Virus record (IMG/VR): IMGVR_UViG_3300035184_000406
Location: 1-29,194 of that record
DNA from: a virus
DNA: 29,194 nt
Direction: 5' to 3' (one strand)
Shown here: piece after piece, positions 10,901 through 19,776 of the stretch
Numbering within the stretch: position 1 is the first letter of the stretch
Layout: every line of letters begins with the position of its first letter
Position numbers and translations under genes: made by a program
Notes under the pieces: model-generated
Databases searched by the model: none
Told to the model about the DNA's origin: nothing
The model's input: only the letters and a program-made list of their open reading frames with translations

Positions 10901-13900
10901 GCAGTAAGTTCCTGAGATCTTTCAAAATGTCCTTGGTTGCTTCTATACACAACTACTTGATTAGCTTTTGCTGCATCGTACAATGCATTAGTAACTAACA
11001 CTTCTCCCGAAGTAGCAACGTCAAATTCTGAACCAAATTCTAATAACAATTCTTGATCAAGAACTGTAATTGCATCAGTGCTATCATTAAATACAGTTAA
11101 CCCAGTATTATTCGGAATAAATCCAACATAATCTACTAAATCGTCAGTTGACGTCCAATCAGCAACGTTAAACGACCCAGGTGCTAGGTTAGTCTTTGCT
11201 ACATACAATATACCTTGTACTTGGTCTACATATACAATATCATCTGTAAAGTAATTTAAGCTTTCGTTAAATGTGCCTTTGAATTTTTTATTCTTAGCAT
11301 AATCCCAATTGTAAGTTAATCCATTTTCTTCGCCGTTTTTAAGAAAGTACAATCTACCAGGACTATTTTCAATTTGTTCATCTTGAGCATGTATAAATGC
11401 TCTGTAAAGATCATTGTTTTTTGTAACCTTAATTTTACTACCTAGTTTAAAGTTTGCTTGTCTTTCAGGAACAGTGTAACTCGAAACTAGATCATATCGA
11501 CCTAATGCTGCACGGGTATATATTGCATATACACCTTCATTACTCAGTGTACTTCCTGTTCCAGTACTATCTGTAGGTATTTGATAAACTTGCGTCCATT
11601 CGTTATTAATAGCAGATGGCTCATTAGCAAGTCGAGGTATACCCGATACGTTACCTTGGGTATATAACCAGTATTCTGCATCTAGTAAATTAGCAGTTGC
11701 AGGAAGTGCAATGTCTGCAGAACTTTGGAATACAAACATTTTGCCAATATTTTCACTTTCTAAACCTAAGTTTACATATTGTATTTGCCCTATTGTTCTA
11801 TCTGCTTGATATGTTGGACTTGGATCGCCGGGTATTAACTTAAATCCTATTTCAGCATTTTGGCCATAATCATTACCATTTGACCAAGTACCAGTAACAC
11901 CCTTAACATATATTGTTACAGTAAGTCCGTCTCTCTGATAGTAAGTAACTACAGCAGTTGCGCCAGTTGATAAGTCTTCAACAGTTTGTCCAATTTTAGG
12001 TTCAAAAGGATTACCAGCTGAATCAAATTTTGTATAATCAAAATGTATATAGCCGTCCCAAATATCATATATTGTGTGTTGTTTGTTAGTAATAACAGTC
12101 GACAAACTAATATTTGCAAGATCTTTAACAGGGCCAGCGCCGTATTGCGGTAGCTGGTTAACATATAAGTTTACAGTGTTGCCTTGTACTAGATTATTAA
12201 TTCTGTATTCACTAGGCGCCCTTACTACAAATAAGTCACTTAAAATTTCACCGTTATTGCCGTATGCTCCAGGAAGTCCTTGAGAACTTAGTACGCCTAT
12301 ATAACTGTTATATGTATTTTGACTGCTAATAGTATCAGTATCATAATCAAGAGCATTATGGAAGAATCTTGCACTGCCGCTGCTATCAGTAACAACATCA
12401 TAAAATACTAATCCGCGTCCTTGATCTTTATTTGTTGTTGCTGTTGTAGGCGTATAAGGAGTAGTGTCGACATACCAATAGCCGCCAAGCTGCGTTGAAG
12501 CATCTACGGAATCAACAGGGCCTTGCTTAACATAGCCTCCAATAAAGTCTCCATCGCTACGGAATAAACTGTCTTCTGTATTGAAATTACCATTAACATC
12601 CTTTAAGTAGATTACTGTTTCTGAACCGTCGACATAAACATAATCTACTACACCCGATCCAGTTTCTGTTTGTAGTATATCTCCTACCACAGTTAAATTA
12701 GTTGCAGCATTAATATATAATATAACATCAACTTTCTTTTGTATAGTAAGATCTGTTTCTAAAAATGCATCAGTAATTTGAGCAAACTGGCCACCAAATG
12801 GTGCTCGAACAGTTAATGGTGCTAAATTTTGATTAGCATATGTAATACTATTCCAAGCTAAGTTTATACTATCATTAACTCCGCTGCCTTCGTATAATGC
12901 TTTAGGAGCTCTAATTAATAAGTGGTTAGTAGCTTGGCCGCTAAATGCATACAAATTAGTAATACTATTAATTGCATAGTTACCAACTAATAGCATTGGA
13001 ATATCAACTGTAGGTACTTCTGCTACACCTAATGCATCAATAATTCCTGCTGTTGAATTAAAGCTATTAAATATAATAGCATCTAATTCTCCGGGTACAT
13101 CAACTAGTGATTTCCATAGTTGTTGATCTTTAAGAACTATTGAGTTTTTACCGTAATTAGAAGCTTGCTGATAGTTGCCTTTAAACTTAGTTTTAACATT
13201 AGAAGCATTAGGCGAACCTACTATTAAAAATTGTGCATCAGGACTTAATGCAACTGTTGCACCAAATCTTTCGCCAGCGTCACCTACTATTAGTGGATCA
13301 ATTATTTGAGTCTGTAAATAATTAATACTAGAAGTAGCACGACTGTAAATGTAAACCTTGCCATCACCTTGATCAGGAGCGCCAACTGCAAGAACTGTGT
13401 TCCTATCGTCAACTGATAATGCAGTACCAAAAGATTCATCAGCTGATAACGACGACTTTGATATTCTTAATGTTTCATCAAATACGTTATCATTTTTAAG
13501 CACAGCCCACTGATTAGGTTCTTTAAGACTATCAATCCACACATAATCATTAAGCGCAAGGCTCTTTTGAACAATACTGTTTGCGGCTTCTATATTTGTA
13601 GCTCTTACATTACTAAATCGTGTAATAGATCCAATACATTTTTCTACTGCTGTTACAGCAGTATTAGTAGCAAGAGTAATTACATTTTTAGCAACACTAA
13701 TTACTGTGAAGAATCCTTTAAGATCAACAACCAATCCTGGGCCTGGCGTTGGAGTGTCTGCTATAAATTCACTTAGCCCATGTAGCCCTATTATATCATT
13801 AGCTACAATGTCTGTTACGTTTAAATTAAGCGTAATTGTAAATTGTGTTGCACCTGCTGAAACTTCTTGAACTGTATAATCAGTATCAACATGCTTGTAT

Positions 13901-16900
13901 ACATTCCAGTCACGGTTGTCATTGCCGACCCAGATATAGGCACCACTGTCTATATCGTCAAAGTTAAAGTCTGCAATATTACTATAATTTGTTGCTACAC
14001 CTCTAACATCTGCTTGATTAACATAACCTGCATCTCGTACATACGGATCCGAAACGTATTTTTCAGGAAACGGTTTATGATTATAATTAGGAGTTTTTTG
14101 ATAAACTTCATAAGGAAGAATTCTATAAACTAAATCAGTTTCAAGTCCTGTAGTAGATGTTACAAGATCAATTGGTTGCGGAGTTAATCTAAACTTACTC
14201 TCATCAAGTAATAATTCGTATTCAGTAAATCCGTCACTTGCTCCGTACTGCCCATCTTTGATCGCCCACTCTTCGTAGAACTCTAAACTGTCTTTGTTAG
14301 AACTACTTAATACATCAAATAATTTTGTTAATGCATTTTTAGTACCCTTATCTTGGATCATACCTTGATAAAATTTATACTGACTTACATCATCATTAAT
14401 AATGTTTTCAAGATATTGACGTTTCTGATATCCAATTAAATGCTGTGCTACTTTTTGCTGCTCAGTGTCAAAGTTATCTGAGTCTAAGTCATAGAAGTCT
14501 GCAAACTGATTAGTTTTATATTCAAAGTTTGCATATAGCCCTGATTCAGGTTTTTCGTCTAATCTATTCCAGTCGCTTGCATTAAATGTTTCAACACCTG
14601 ATAATTTATTTGCTGCACTGTAGTAAAATTCTTTGTACTTTACTAATGAACCAATTGCATAATCAGTCCAAGATTCCCAGATTGTTACTTTAGCATCATC
14701 GTATATGAATCCGGGAACATTCAAACTGCCGTCCCAGTCTTGTGTCAAGTATCCTAATACTTTAATTCTTTCTTGTCTGTATCCAGGTTGAGTATCATAT
14801 ATAATATCACCAAATACTGTTTTGTTATCAATAATTAATACATGTTCTTTTTGTACCAAAGGTAACTTAACAGCAAAAATGCCATCTGCTGTGTTTCTTG
14901 GACGTAGAACAAATTCGTTTGGCTGTCTGCCTAATAATGCAAATTCTTCAACTAGTTTATTACCATCCGACTTTAGTAAAGTATATCCGTAAAACCCATC
15001 AAAGATGTTATCTACCATAGAATATTCTGTTTTAAATTTAAGTTGTGCAGCAGCAGGACTTAGTGTAATAACACTTCCTTCGCCCCAGTTTTGCGTTGTC
15101 CAGAATAAGAATTCATTCACACTATGACGCCAGTTTAATACAACTTTTTCATTTCCATCGAAATAATCAAATACAAATCCTTGATCTTCTAAGTAGGCAC
15201 CATATCCTAATAAAAAGTCAACAACGTCTTGTATAGTAATAAACAATTTACCGTAATCTGCTTCAAGAACAATATTCTTATTAAATTGTTTTCTAACAAA
15301 TGCATCTCTGCCGCCAATTAATGGCAATGCCGGTAATTTAGAAAATTTAGTTTCATCAAAACTTGATGTACTTGTATGATTAGTGTTTACTCTATAGTAA
15401 GAACCTTGATATTCAACATTAGACCCTTGTACATATAATTTATTACCAGTCCAAACAAGGAACGACTCGCTTATGCCACCAATGTTAATACTAGGATCAC
15501 GTTGAGTTGCAATTGCAGCATAATATTTAAAGTTTGCTATTTCTTGGTCATACCCTTTTACAACATATCCATCAGTTCTGCGTTCAATTATTACACCACT
15601 ATAACTAATTGTTTTAATCGGTGTACTAGAATTTAAAAATACGCTATAGTTTTCATCTGGTACAAATACGTTACCTTTGTTAAGAGGGGTTCTTGAATCT
15701 AATATTAACTTAAATTTATCTACATCAGTAAAGCCGGCTAATTTGTAGCCTAATTGGTTATCAATTGTTTTAATATTAGATTTATAAGTATTATATGATT
15801 TCAATATATCTGCTGTCATATAACTAGCAATATAGTTTACTAGTCCACTAGTATATACTTGTACTGAATCTTCAGCAGTATTTGGAAATATTATATCTTC
15901 TAATTTAATTCTTGTATTAGTTGACTTATAAACTAACTCTCCAGAAACATTTCGAACTTGGTTGATTCTATCAAATCCTGATGCAAATAACATCTGAGGT
16001 TTATTAATTGCAAATGCAGTAATAACACTAAACGGAAATTCTGAACTACTACGCCACGCTGCTTCTACAGGAGCGCCGTCACCAAACACAAAGCTTTGGT
16101 CAATGTTTTGCGGATTAAAGAAATTAATGTATCCTGAATCCAAAGGAGATAATAAATTACCTTCGCTATCAGTTGGAATATGATTTGTTAATGTAGGACG
16201 TTTGTAATTGTTTAATACTTTATATTTTACGCCAGGCTGTCTTAAAATGCCTGCTTCAAGATCTTGCCATAGTAATGAATTTTCTTTAGTATAAGGAGCA
16301 GGACCGTATTGCGCTTCCCACCATGTAGGCATAACACTAAGACCTAGCATTTCCCAAGGATGTGTATGAGGACGATCAGTATCAAACGCTTGTTTATATA
16401 TTTCTCTCCAATAACCAGGCACTGCTGTATCTAATGCATTAGTACTAGAAGTATAGTTAAATGTAAATCTATTAGTTCTTTCAAAGAAATTATGTAATGT
16501 ATAATCTTGATCAATTAGTTTTGACCATTGAATAAAGTCAGGTAACATTACTTTATCTATTTGCGCTTTAGAAACTTTAGTATTTCTATAGTCGGCGCCA
16601 ACAAGATTGTGAATGTCTAAAAAGTTTACATCATACTGAACTTTAATATTGTTATATATTCTGCGCTCAAGTTCTAATAACAAGTCATCTCTATAATCAC
16701 CAAATGCAGCAACTTTACTTCCGTCGTGGCCTTGAATAACACTTCTAGGAATAATAAAGGTATTGTCAACATATATTACTGGTTCAAAGGAAGGATACAA
16801 TCCTAACTTAGTTGGCGTTGGCGGAATATAACTACCGTTAGTAGTTTCGTATTCGTAAATTTCTATAATATCGTCTTGTTGTTTAGTAACTGTAATTAAT

Positions 16901-19776
16901 GCATAACCTTCACTATTGAAAGTATAGTCTGTTCCATGTATTAATTGTACGCCGTTTTTATAAACTTGCACAGCTTGTCGAGATGCAGTTGTTAAAGTAA
17001 AAGGCTTCGATAAAGGAAAAAATAGTTCATCTGGGTCTTCAATTAGCGAAGTAATTATACGAGTTGCGCCAGCCGGAACCATATCACTAAAGAAAAACGG
17101 TTGTGTTTTAGTTTTGTTTTTATTAATTGATTCTAGTATAACATCAACATGTGTTTTAATCGAGCCTTGATATTCTAAATCTTCTGCTGCTTGTAAAAAT
17201 AAACGCTTAAATGTTCCGTACTGCTTACGTGCAAATTTTAAACTCTTAACAACGTTAGCATCGTTATCTAACATGTGATACAACGGTAAGTTCATAGGTG
17301 AACTGTGCTGTAAGAATCTACGACCTAGTCCTGTTACATTACCGATATCTCTGAGATTGCTCGTTCCCGGGTATACGCCAGTAAAGGTGTCACTCTGCTC
17401 TACAATAGTAGCGACATGATCATTAACTTCGCCTAACGTGAATTGGCTAAGGTTTTCATTTTTAGGATTTCTTTCTAAAGAAGCTGGTATTTCGTAATAT
17501 CCATTATCATTCTTTGTCGCAGCTGATCTTGTTTTAATTAGAATAACATCGTTAATAGTAAGATCGTTAATAAAGTTAATTATAGCATTATTATTAACAT
17601 CGCTGTCAAGTGTGTAATCAACATCTTTAAATTGTAATTTATTGTTTAAATATACTCGTGTCCATAGATCTGTTAACAATGCACTATTGTCATATACATC
17701 TATCATAAATCCGGAAGTAGTGTTATCAAATACATATTGATTAATTACTAATTGCTCACTAAGTGTTTCTACTTTTTTCCAACCAGATAATGTATCAAAC
17801 GTATCTAATGTTGAATACTTTCTTAGAAATCCAGTATCTGTATTTTTAGCAAACTCGTTATTGTCAAGAGTATATGTCATCTTATCTTGTAACAAGTTAA
17901 AATCAAATACAATGTCACCAGTGTTTGCAATATTTCTATAAGAAATAGGAATACCTATCTCTGTATCAACTGCTCCAGTTCCCGTTTTGTAACTAAAAAG
18001 TTTATTTCCAGTAAAGGTCGATGACTGGTATGTAGCAGTATCAGCATACGAATTCCCATTAACATCAAATACATCAAATAATGGTGGTTGGTTTGGTAAT
18101 AGCTTATCTTGTGATAACTGCCAAGTTGTTCCTGTATAATGTAATAGCTTTCCTCTAAATGTAGTACCGCTTGCTACTAATACTACTTCGTTTGTTTGCG
18201 GCAATGTATCTAATTCTGGAACTAAGGTTATTTGTCTGTTAGTTGCAGATCCTGTAGAAAAATTAATAAAATTAACTTTATAAATTCTACCTGATACTAA
18301 AATGTCAGTATCTGCTGTAAACAAAATACGCATGCCGTCGGCAAGATCAACTCCGTCTACGTTATATCCTGGCGAACCTTCAATTGTCGAAAATGCATCT
18401 TTTGTAAAATTATCTACTACATCAACATCAGTTTTAGCAGTAGTGCCAAAGTTAAATAATTTAATATTTGCTTCAAATTCGATTATTGGTCTTTTTGCTC
18501 GCTGTAGTTGATCTACTGCAACAGGCTGATTGTTAGCTGCTGCCGATGCTTCAATTACACTTTTATGGAACCATCTGTTGTATCTACTCCATAAGTTGCC
18601 GTCAAGACTTGCGCGGTTAATAACAAAATAATCTTTATTTTCAGGGTAACCAATTGCTTTACTATACGGCAGGCGATCAAAGCCTTGTGCATCAAATGCT
18701 ACATCAATATCGGATGTAAACGAAGTAGGAACATTTAGTGTTTTCTCGGAAATTAGTCTAATACTATCTCCTACACCTTCTATGTAAAATGAACCAGTTG
18801 CATAAGTTGCCGGAATAACTTCTCCAGTAAATTCTACTTTCATTCCATTTGACAACTTAACGCCGTTACTGTCTTGATAAGATTTTTTGCCAATAATTTC
18901 TTTGTTAATATCAATAAAAGTAGCTTCACTAATATCTTTAATAATAATAGTACCACTAGCTTCGATGTCATTAGCTGCTACATAATACAATACGTCAGGT
19001 GCATCTGCTCCTAATTGGATTGTACTAATACCTTTTTCTAGACCTTGTATGCTAACACCTTCAAGAACAAGTATACTCGAACTATCTAATTCAAAACCTT
19101 CTTCTAAAGTTTTCTTTGTTTTAATTGTAAAAGGTAAGTTTGGAGTATCAATGTCGAAGTTATAAGTAATACCTCTATAAAGAGTAATTGTAGGATTCTG
19201 TGTTTTGCCATCTGGAGAAAATACGTAAGTTTGATTATCAACATTATCTCCAATACGAACAGTGTATGTACTTTCAACATCAACTGTATTGCCGGATATT
19301 CCAATTATTTGTGGACCAGTAGGCAACCAATAGTATTCACGGAAGTTACTAAACTTATCCCAGTCGATGCTAGGGTTCCAAGCGTAATATTCTTGTTCGT
19401 TAACTGTGCTGTGATTGTTATTTGACTTATTAAAGTTGTTTAATTGATTTGTAAAATCGTTATAATCTTTATAAAAATTAACATTACCTAATTGGTCTTT
19501 AATTACTGCTGACGGTTCTAGTTGATAATTAAATCTGTCAGTACTAACGTCACCAATATAATTGTCAGTAGGATTAAATGCCTTTGCTGTTTGTCTGCCA
19601 ATATAACCATTTAATTTTTCTACAACACCTGGTTGTATTAATTGATCTAGAGTACTATTTAAAAATTTCTTGTTAGCAGTAGTTCTAAAAAACTTAGGAA
19701 GAAACGTTTCACTTTTACGGTTTGATTTTCCGTCTGCCGGCAGTGCTTGCTCGTTTTGATCATTATCGTAAGACAT
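4930..19776 (-). CDS. Giant multidomain virion protein, 4948 residues, in the gp7 position of the baseplate cluster
   Basis: A single uninterrupted frame encodes about 540 kDa, against about 1030 residues for T4 gp7, which follows gp6 in T4. The N-terminus (FLPKFFRTTANKKFLNSTL, about 24-45) and a block near 1135 (HPWEMLGLSVMPTWWEAQYG) look to me like large structural proteins of marine T4-like phages, from memory. Visible modules include Trp/Tyr-rich carbohydrate-binding-like stretches near 1450, 1700 and 2840 (for example YAIGSLVKYKEFYYSA). FG-GAP-like beta-propeller repeats lie near 2115, 2165, 2965, 3020 and 3100 (SFGTALSVDDRNTVLAVGAP, GFGHSIAISDDGTMIAISAP). Glycine-rich GY..AP repeats lie near 3535 and 3895, and DGT-type beta repeats near 4195, 4305, 4380, 4460 and 4830. 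The start shares one base with the gp6 stop (TAATG), preceded by GGAGG. A wedge-periphery and fibre-like role is inferred. It could instead be a fusion of several gp7-gp10 functions. Confidence 0.85.
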   Translation of the reverse strand: MSYDNDQNEQALPADGKSNRKSETFLPKFFRTTANKKFLNSTLDQLIQPGVVEKLNGYIGRQTAKAFNPTDNYIGDVSTDRFNYQLEPSAVIKDQLGNVNFYKDYNDFTNQLNNFNKSNNNHSTVNEQEYYAWNPSIDWDKFSNFREYYWLPTGPQIIGISGNTVDVESTYTVRIGDNVDNQTYVFSPDGKTQNPTITLYRGITYNFDIDTPNLPFTIKTKKTLEEGFELDSSSILVLEGVSIQGLEKGISTIQLGADAPDVLYYVAANDIEASGTIIIKDISEATFIDINKEIIGKKSYQDSNGVKLSNGMKVEFTGEVIPATYATGSFYIEGVGDSIRLISEKTLNVPTSFTSDIDVAFDAQGFDRLPYSKAIGYPENKDYFVINRASLDGNLWSRYNRWFHKSVIEASAAANNQPVAVDQLQRAKRPIIEFEANIKLFNFGTTAKTDVDVVDNFTKDAFSTIEGSPGYNVDGVDLADGMRILFTADTDILVSGRIYKVNFINFSTGSATNRQITLVPELDTLPQTNEVVLVASGTTFRGKLLHYTGTTWQLSQDKLLPNQPPLFDVFDVNGNSYADTATYQSSTFTGNKLFSYKTGTGAVDTEIGIPISYRNIANTGDIVFDFNLLQDKMTYTLDNNEFAKNTDTGFLRKYSTLDTFDTLSGWKKVETLSEQLVINQYVFDNTTSGFMIDVYDNSALLTDLWTRVYLNNKLQFKDVDYTLDSDVNNNAIINFINDLTINDVILIKTRSAATKNDNGYYEIPASLERNPKNENLSQFTLGEVNDHVATIVEQSDTFTGVYPGTSNLRDIGNVTGLGRRFLQHSSPMNLPLYHMLDNDANVVKSLKFARKQYGTFKRLFLQAAEDLEYQGSIKTHVDVILESINKNKTKTQPFFFSDMVPAGATRIITSLIEDPDELFFPLSKPFTLTTASRQAVQVYKNGVQLIHGTDYTFNSEGYALITVTKQQDDIIEIYEYETTNGSYIPPTPTKLGLYPSFEPVIYVDNTFIIPRSVIQGHDGSKVAAFGDYRDDLLLELERRIYNNIKVQYDVNFLDIHNLVGADYRNTKVSKAQIDKVMLPDFIQWSKLIDQDYTLHNFFERTNRFTFNYTSSTNALDTAVPGYWREIYKQAFDTDRPHTHPWEMLGLSVMPTWWEAQYGPAPYTKENSLLWQDLEAGILRQPGVKYKVLNNYKRPTLTNHIPTDSEGNLLSPLDSGYINFFNPQNIDQSFVFGDGAPVEAAWRSSSEFPFSVITAFAINKPQMLFASGFDRINQVRNVSGELVYKSTNTRIKLEDIIFPNTAEDSVQVYTSGLVNYIASYMTADILKSYNTYKSNIKTIDNQLGYKLAGFTDVDKFKLILDSRTPLNKGNVFVPDENYSVFLNSSTPIKTISYSGVIIERRTDGYVVKGYDQEIANFKYYAAIATQRDPSINIGGISESFLVWTGNKLYVQGSNVEYQGSYYRVNTNHTSTSSFDETKFSKLPALPLIGGRDAFVRKQFNKNIVLEADYGKLFITIQDVVDFLLGYGAYLEDQGFVFDYFDGNEKVVLNWRHSVNEFLFWTTQNWGEGSVITLSPAAAQLKFKTEYSMVDNIFDGFYGYTLLKSDGNKLVEEFALLGRQPNEFVLRPRNTADGIFAVKLPLVQKEHVLIIDNKTVFGDIIYDTQPGYRQERIKVLGYLTQDWDGSLNVPGFIYDDAKVTIWESWTDYAIGSLVKYKEFYYSAANKLSGVETFNASDWNRLDEKPESGLYANFEYKTNQFADFYDLDSDNFDTEQQKVAQHLIGYQKRQYLENIINDDVSQYKFYQGMIQDKGTKNALTKLFDVLSSSNKDSLEFYEEWAIKDGQYGASDGFTEYELLLDESKFRLTPQPIDLVTSTTGLETDLVYRILPYEVYQKTPNYNHKPFPEKYVSDPYVRDAGYVNQADVRGVATNYSNIADFNFDDIDSGAYIWVGNDNRDWNVYKHVDTDYTVQEVSAGATQFTITLNLNVTDIVANDIIGLHGLSEFIADTPTPGPGLVVDLKGFFTVISVAKNVITLATNTAVTAVEKCIGSITRFSNVRATNIEAANSIVQKSLALNDYVWIDSLKEPNQWAVLKNDNVFDETLRISKSSLSADESFGTALSVDDRNTVLAVGAPDQGDGKVYIYSRATSSINYLQTQIIDPLIVGDAGERFGATVALSPDAQFLIVGSPNASNVKTKFKGNYQQASNYGKNSIVLKDQQLWKSLVDVPGELDAIIFNSFNSTAGIIDALGVAEVPTVDIPMLLVGNYAINSITNLYAFSGQATNHLLIRAPKALYEGSGVNDSINLAWNSITYANQNLAPLTVRAPFGGQFAQITDAFLETDLTIQKKVDVILYINAATNLTVVGDILQTETGSGVVDYVYVDGSETVIYLKDVNGNFNTEDSLFRSDGDFIGGYVKQGPVDSVDASTQLGGYWYVDTTPYTPTTATTNKDQGRGLVFYDVVTDSSGSARFFHNALDYDTDTISSQNTYNSYIGVLSSQGLPGAYGNNGEILSDLFVVRAPSEYRINNLVQGNTVNLYVNQLPQYGAGPVKDLANISLSTVITNKQHTIYDIWDGYIHFDYTKFDSAGNPFEPKIGQTVEDLSTGATAVVTYYQRDGLTVTIYVKGVTGTWSNGNDYGQNAEIGFKLIPGDPSPTYQADRTIGQIQYVNLGLESENIGKMFVFQSSADIALPATANLLDAEYWLYTQGNVSGIPRLANEPSAINNEWTQVYQIPTDSTGTGSTLSNEGVYAIYTRAALGRYDLVSSYTVPERQANFKLGSKIKVTKNNDLYRAFIHAQDEQIENSPGRLYFLKNGEENGLTYNWDYAKNKKFKGTFNESLNYFTDDIVYVDQVQGILYVAKTNLAPGSFNVADWTSTDDLVDYVGFIPNNTGLTVFNDSTDAITVLDQELLLEFGSEFDVATSGEVLVTNALYDAAKANQVVVYRSNQGHFERSQELTAPDKTSGFGHSIAISDDGTMIAISAPFNDSYKDDQGVVYIYAQAAGVFELTQTLSSLNNERAEMFGWKLQFDGNKLHISAKNADAQTGTTIDAGATIFDNDFTNFKRTNDDAGVVYVYEKIEAQMLLAQTVQIPDTDVNYFGRNMLAKDNNLYIGLPSKVSNLTTGQVVNFSNTAGAPMWTTHRAVKATVDINKIKKMFLYNTKENLLLTHLDYIDPIQGKVAGVAEQELTYKTYYDPALYDISTTSTAIIDETNSWGSERVGEVWWNLTNAKFYNPYQGDVIYSTQNWSKVFQGNSIDVYEWVQSDVIPSVWDSKADTATGFVKGYSGTSLYGDTAYSTKRVYDDVAKIFTTNYFFWVSNKKTIPNAEFRNLSISDVTDYISDPVAKGYEFAGLISSNSFVLYNVEKYIKGTDVALSTQFWTIENQTQNIHNQYQLVTEGLETSQPNKDIIRKWFDSLVGYDEQKRIVPDPSLSAKQKYGALNRPRQSWFVNRFEALKQFIERTNLILKDNLIVDDKTFTDLLSQDNAPVAALNEYDTTVDSVDDLQFVGVAKAAQAVLTPVIENGKVINVNITTPGRGYRVAPTVKVYGNGTGAVVTTTIDSIGKVIGATVVAAGENYSANTTLVTRKFTVLVTSDSGIQGKWAIYERLSDSRTWNRIQSQGWNVNLYWNYIDWYATGYNATSNIDYLIDNSYELTSLADEIGNIVKISTIGSGGWLLLEKIANEDTEDYTVNYKTIGRENGTLQIKSTLYDTIAAFTGFDTISFDTKIYDNEPTTELRIILNVIKDNLFIDDLQIRFNDLFFASLRYAFSEQTYIDWAFKTSFIKAKHNAGTLREDITFNNDNLPSYESYIKEVKPFGTKIREYISAYEGLDNTRSVVTDFDLPPAYSATEGKIIPQTVKVQQDTLVGVNADLETYPNKNWLDNSSYKVVSVSIVDPGHGYNVAPVLTLSGGGGTGATLKTYIGANGKVTKVDVLTPGNGYYSAPVITAVENINDTGKSATYSVTIGDNPVRGITTAVKFDRTTGTYVYTNINETETFVASGNIFEFDLMWPMDLLKSNVSVTVNNIESLDSEYTYKNVLDVTKGYDRYYGQIEFTSAPAVNDSVVVSYNKSINIMQAQDRINNVIPKTGEYITDLNQLMTGLDYGGVQVKSFDFGAGQGWDSDTWYDDTWDSYDTTYQDEVFELDGSTISLDLTAPLANGVQYHVYLNNVRIDDPNYPSSPTNTNAICQSLTGDGTTQTVFLDNDGLNITTVANDTIIIRKSTSDGTFLPDENSYDTLIQGGGLAYSTATGLNAADITIDGDGFVTETTSKGPEELVPGQLLDTVDIKVYEKPQSGSSQIVSRNYIGDGITTTYSIGTVPLKANDLFVKVGYAIVTNYTIDYAAKTITFATAPAISSRIHLATLGVSGTNILDIDNVTADGSTSRFLTSVRWSENLQSIITLNGVKLENVIVQSDNTDEVPNNVIIRLAVPPAAGDVINYAFFEGTEQNFSEVSVDTFTSDGTTTSFTLNQTPFNFEPSSWFSIVKVNDAILNAGFTQRFVTTAASRQYQLDNFQIPPGSVDNKQIKVYLNNVELTYRAEWTFTGAASSGNSSIIRLKAAVKQQDGDILKVYVISDGEYRYGYFNDANEFVSTPGQLYLDSAYTSGDTITVYQFSNHDSQGFDRKQYDVVDRVSLTVGTDDWYKYNHLTSGLIELDRPALDAEYVWVTLNNNLLIPSVHYSVTDNKKYVKLNVDIEPNDTVELLHFADPVTVDKYGWRQFKDILNRTHYKRLDDTNNILLVKDLTWYDQSITVSDGSTLPAPEATSRSPGIIFINGERIEYFVRNGNVLSQLRRGTLGTGVKSIYLEGENVYNQGATSTMPYKDETLTTVFTADGTSSVYTLDFTSTSVNEFEVFVAGKRLRKNTISSYDFTNLVAQDSPEGDVTLPAEFSVDGDTLTLLETPPENVKVTVVRRQGIEWTSPGTPLGESESDIARFLRASTVSLPR

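Noticed and set aside
13567-14133. Two plus-strand frames rich in Cys, Ile and Asn
   Set aside because: Both are antisense to the giant gene, have unlike codon use and lack ribosome sites.
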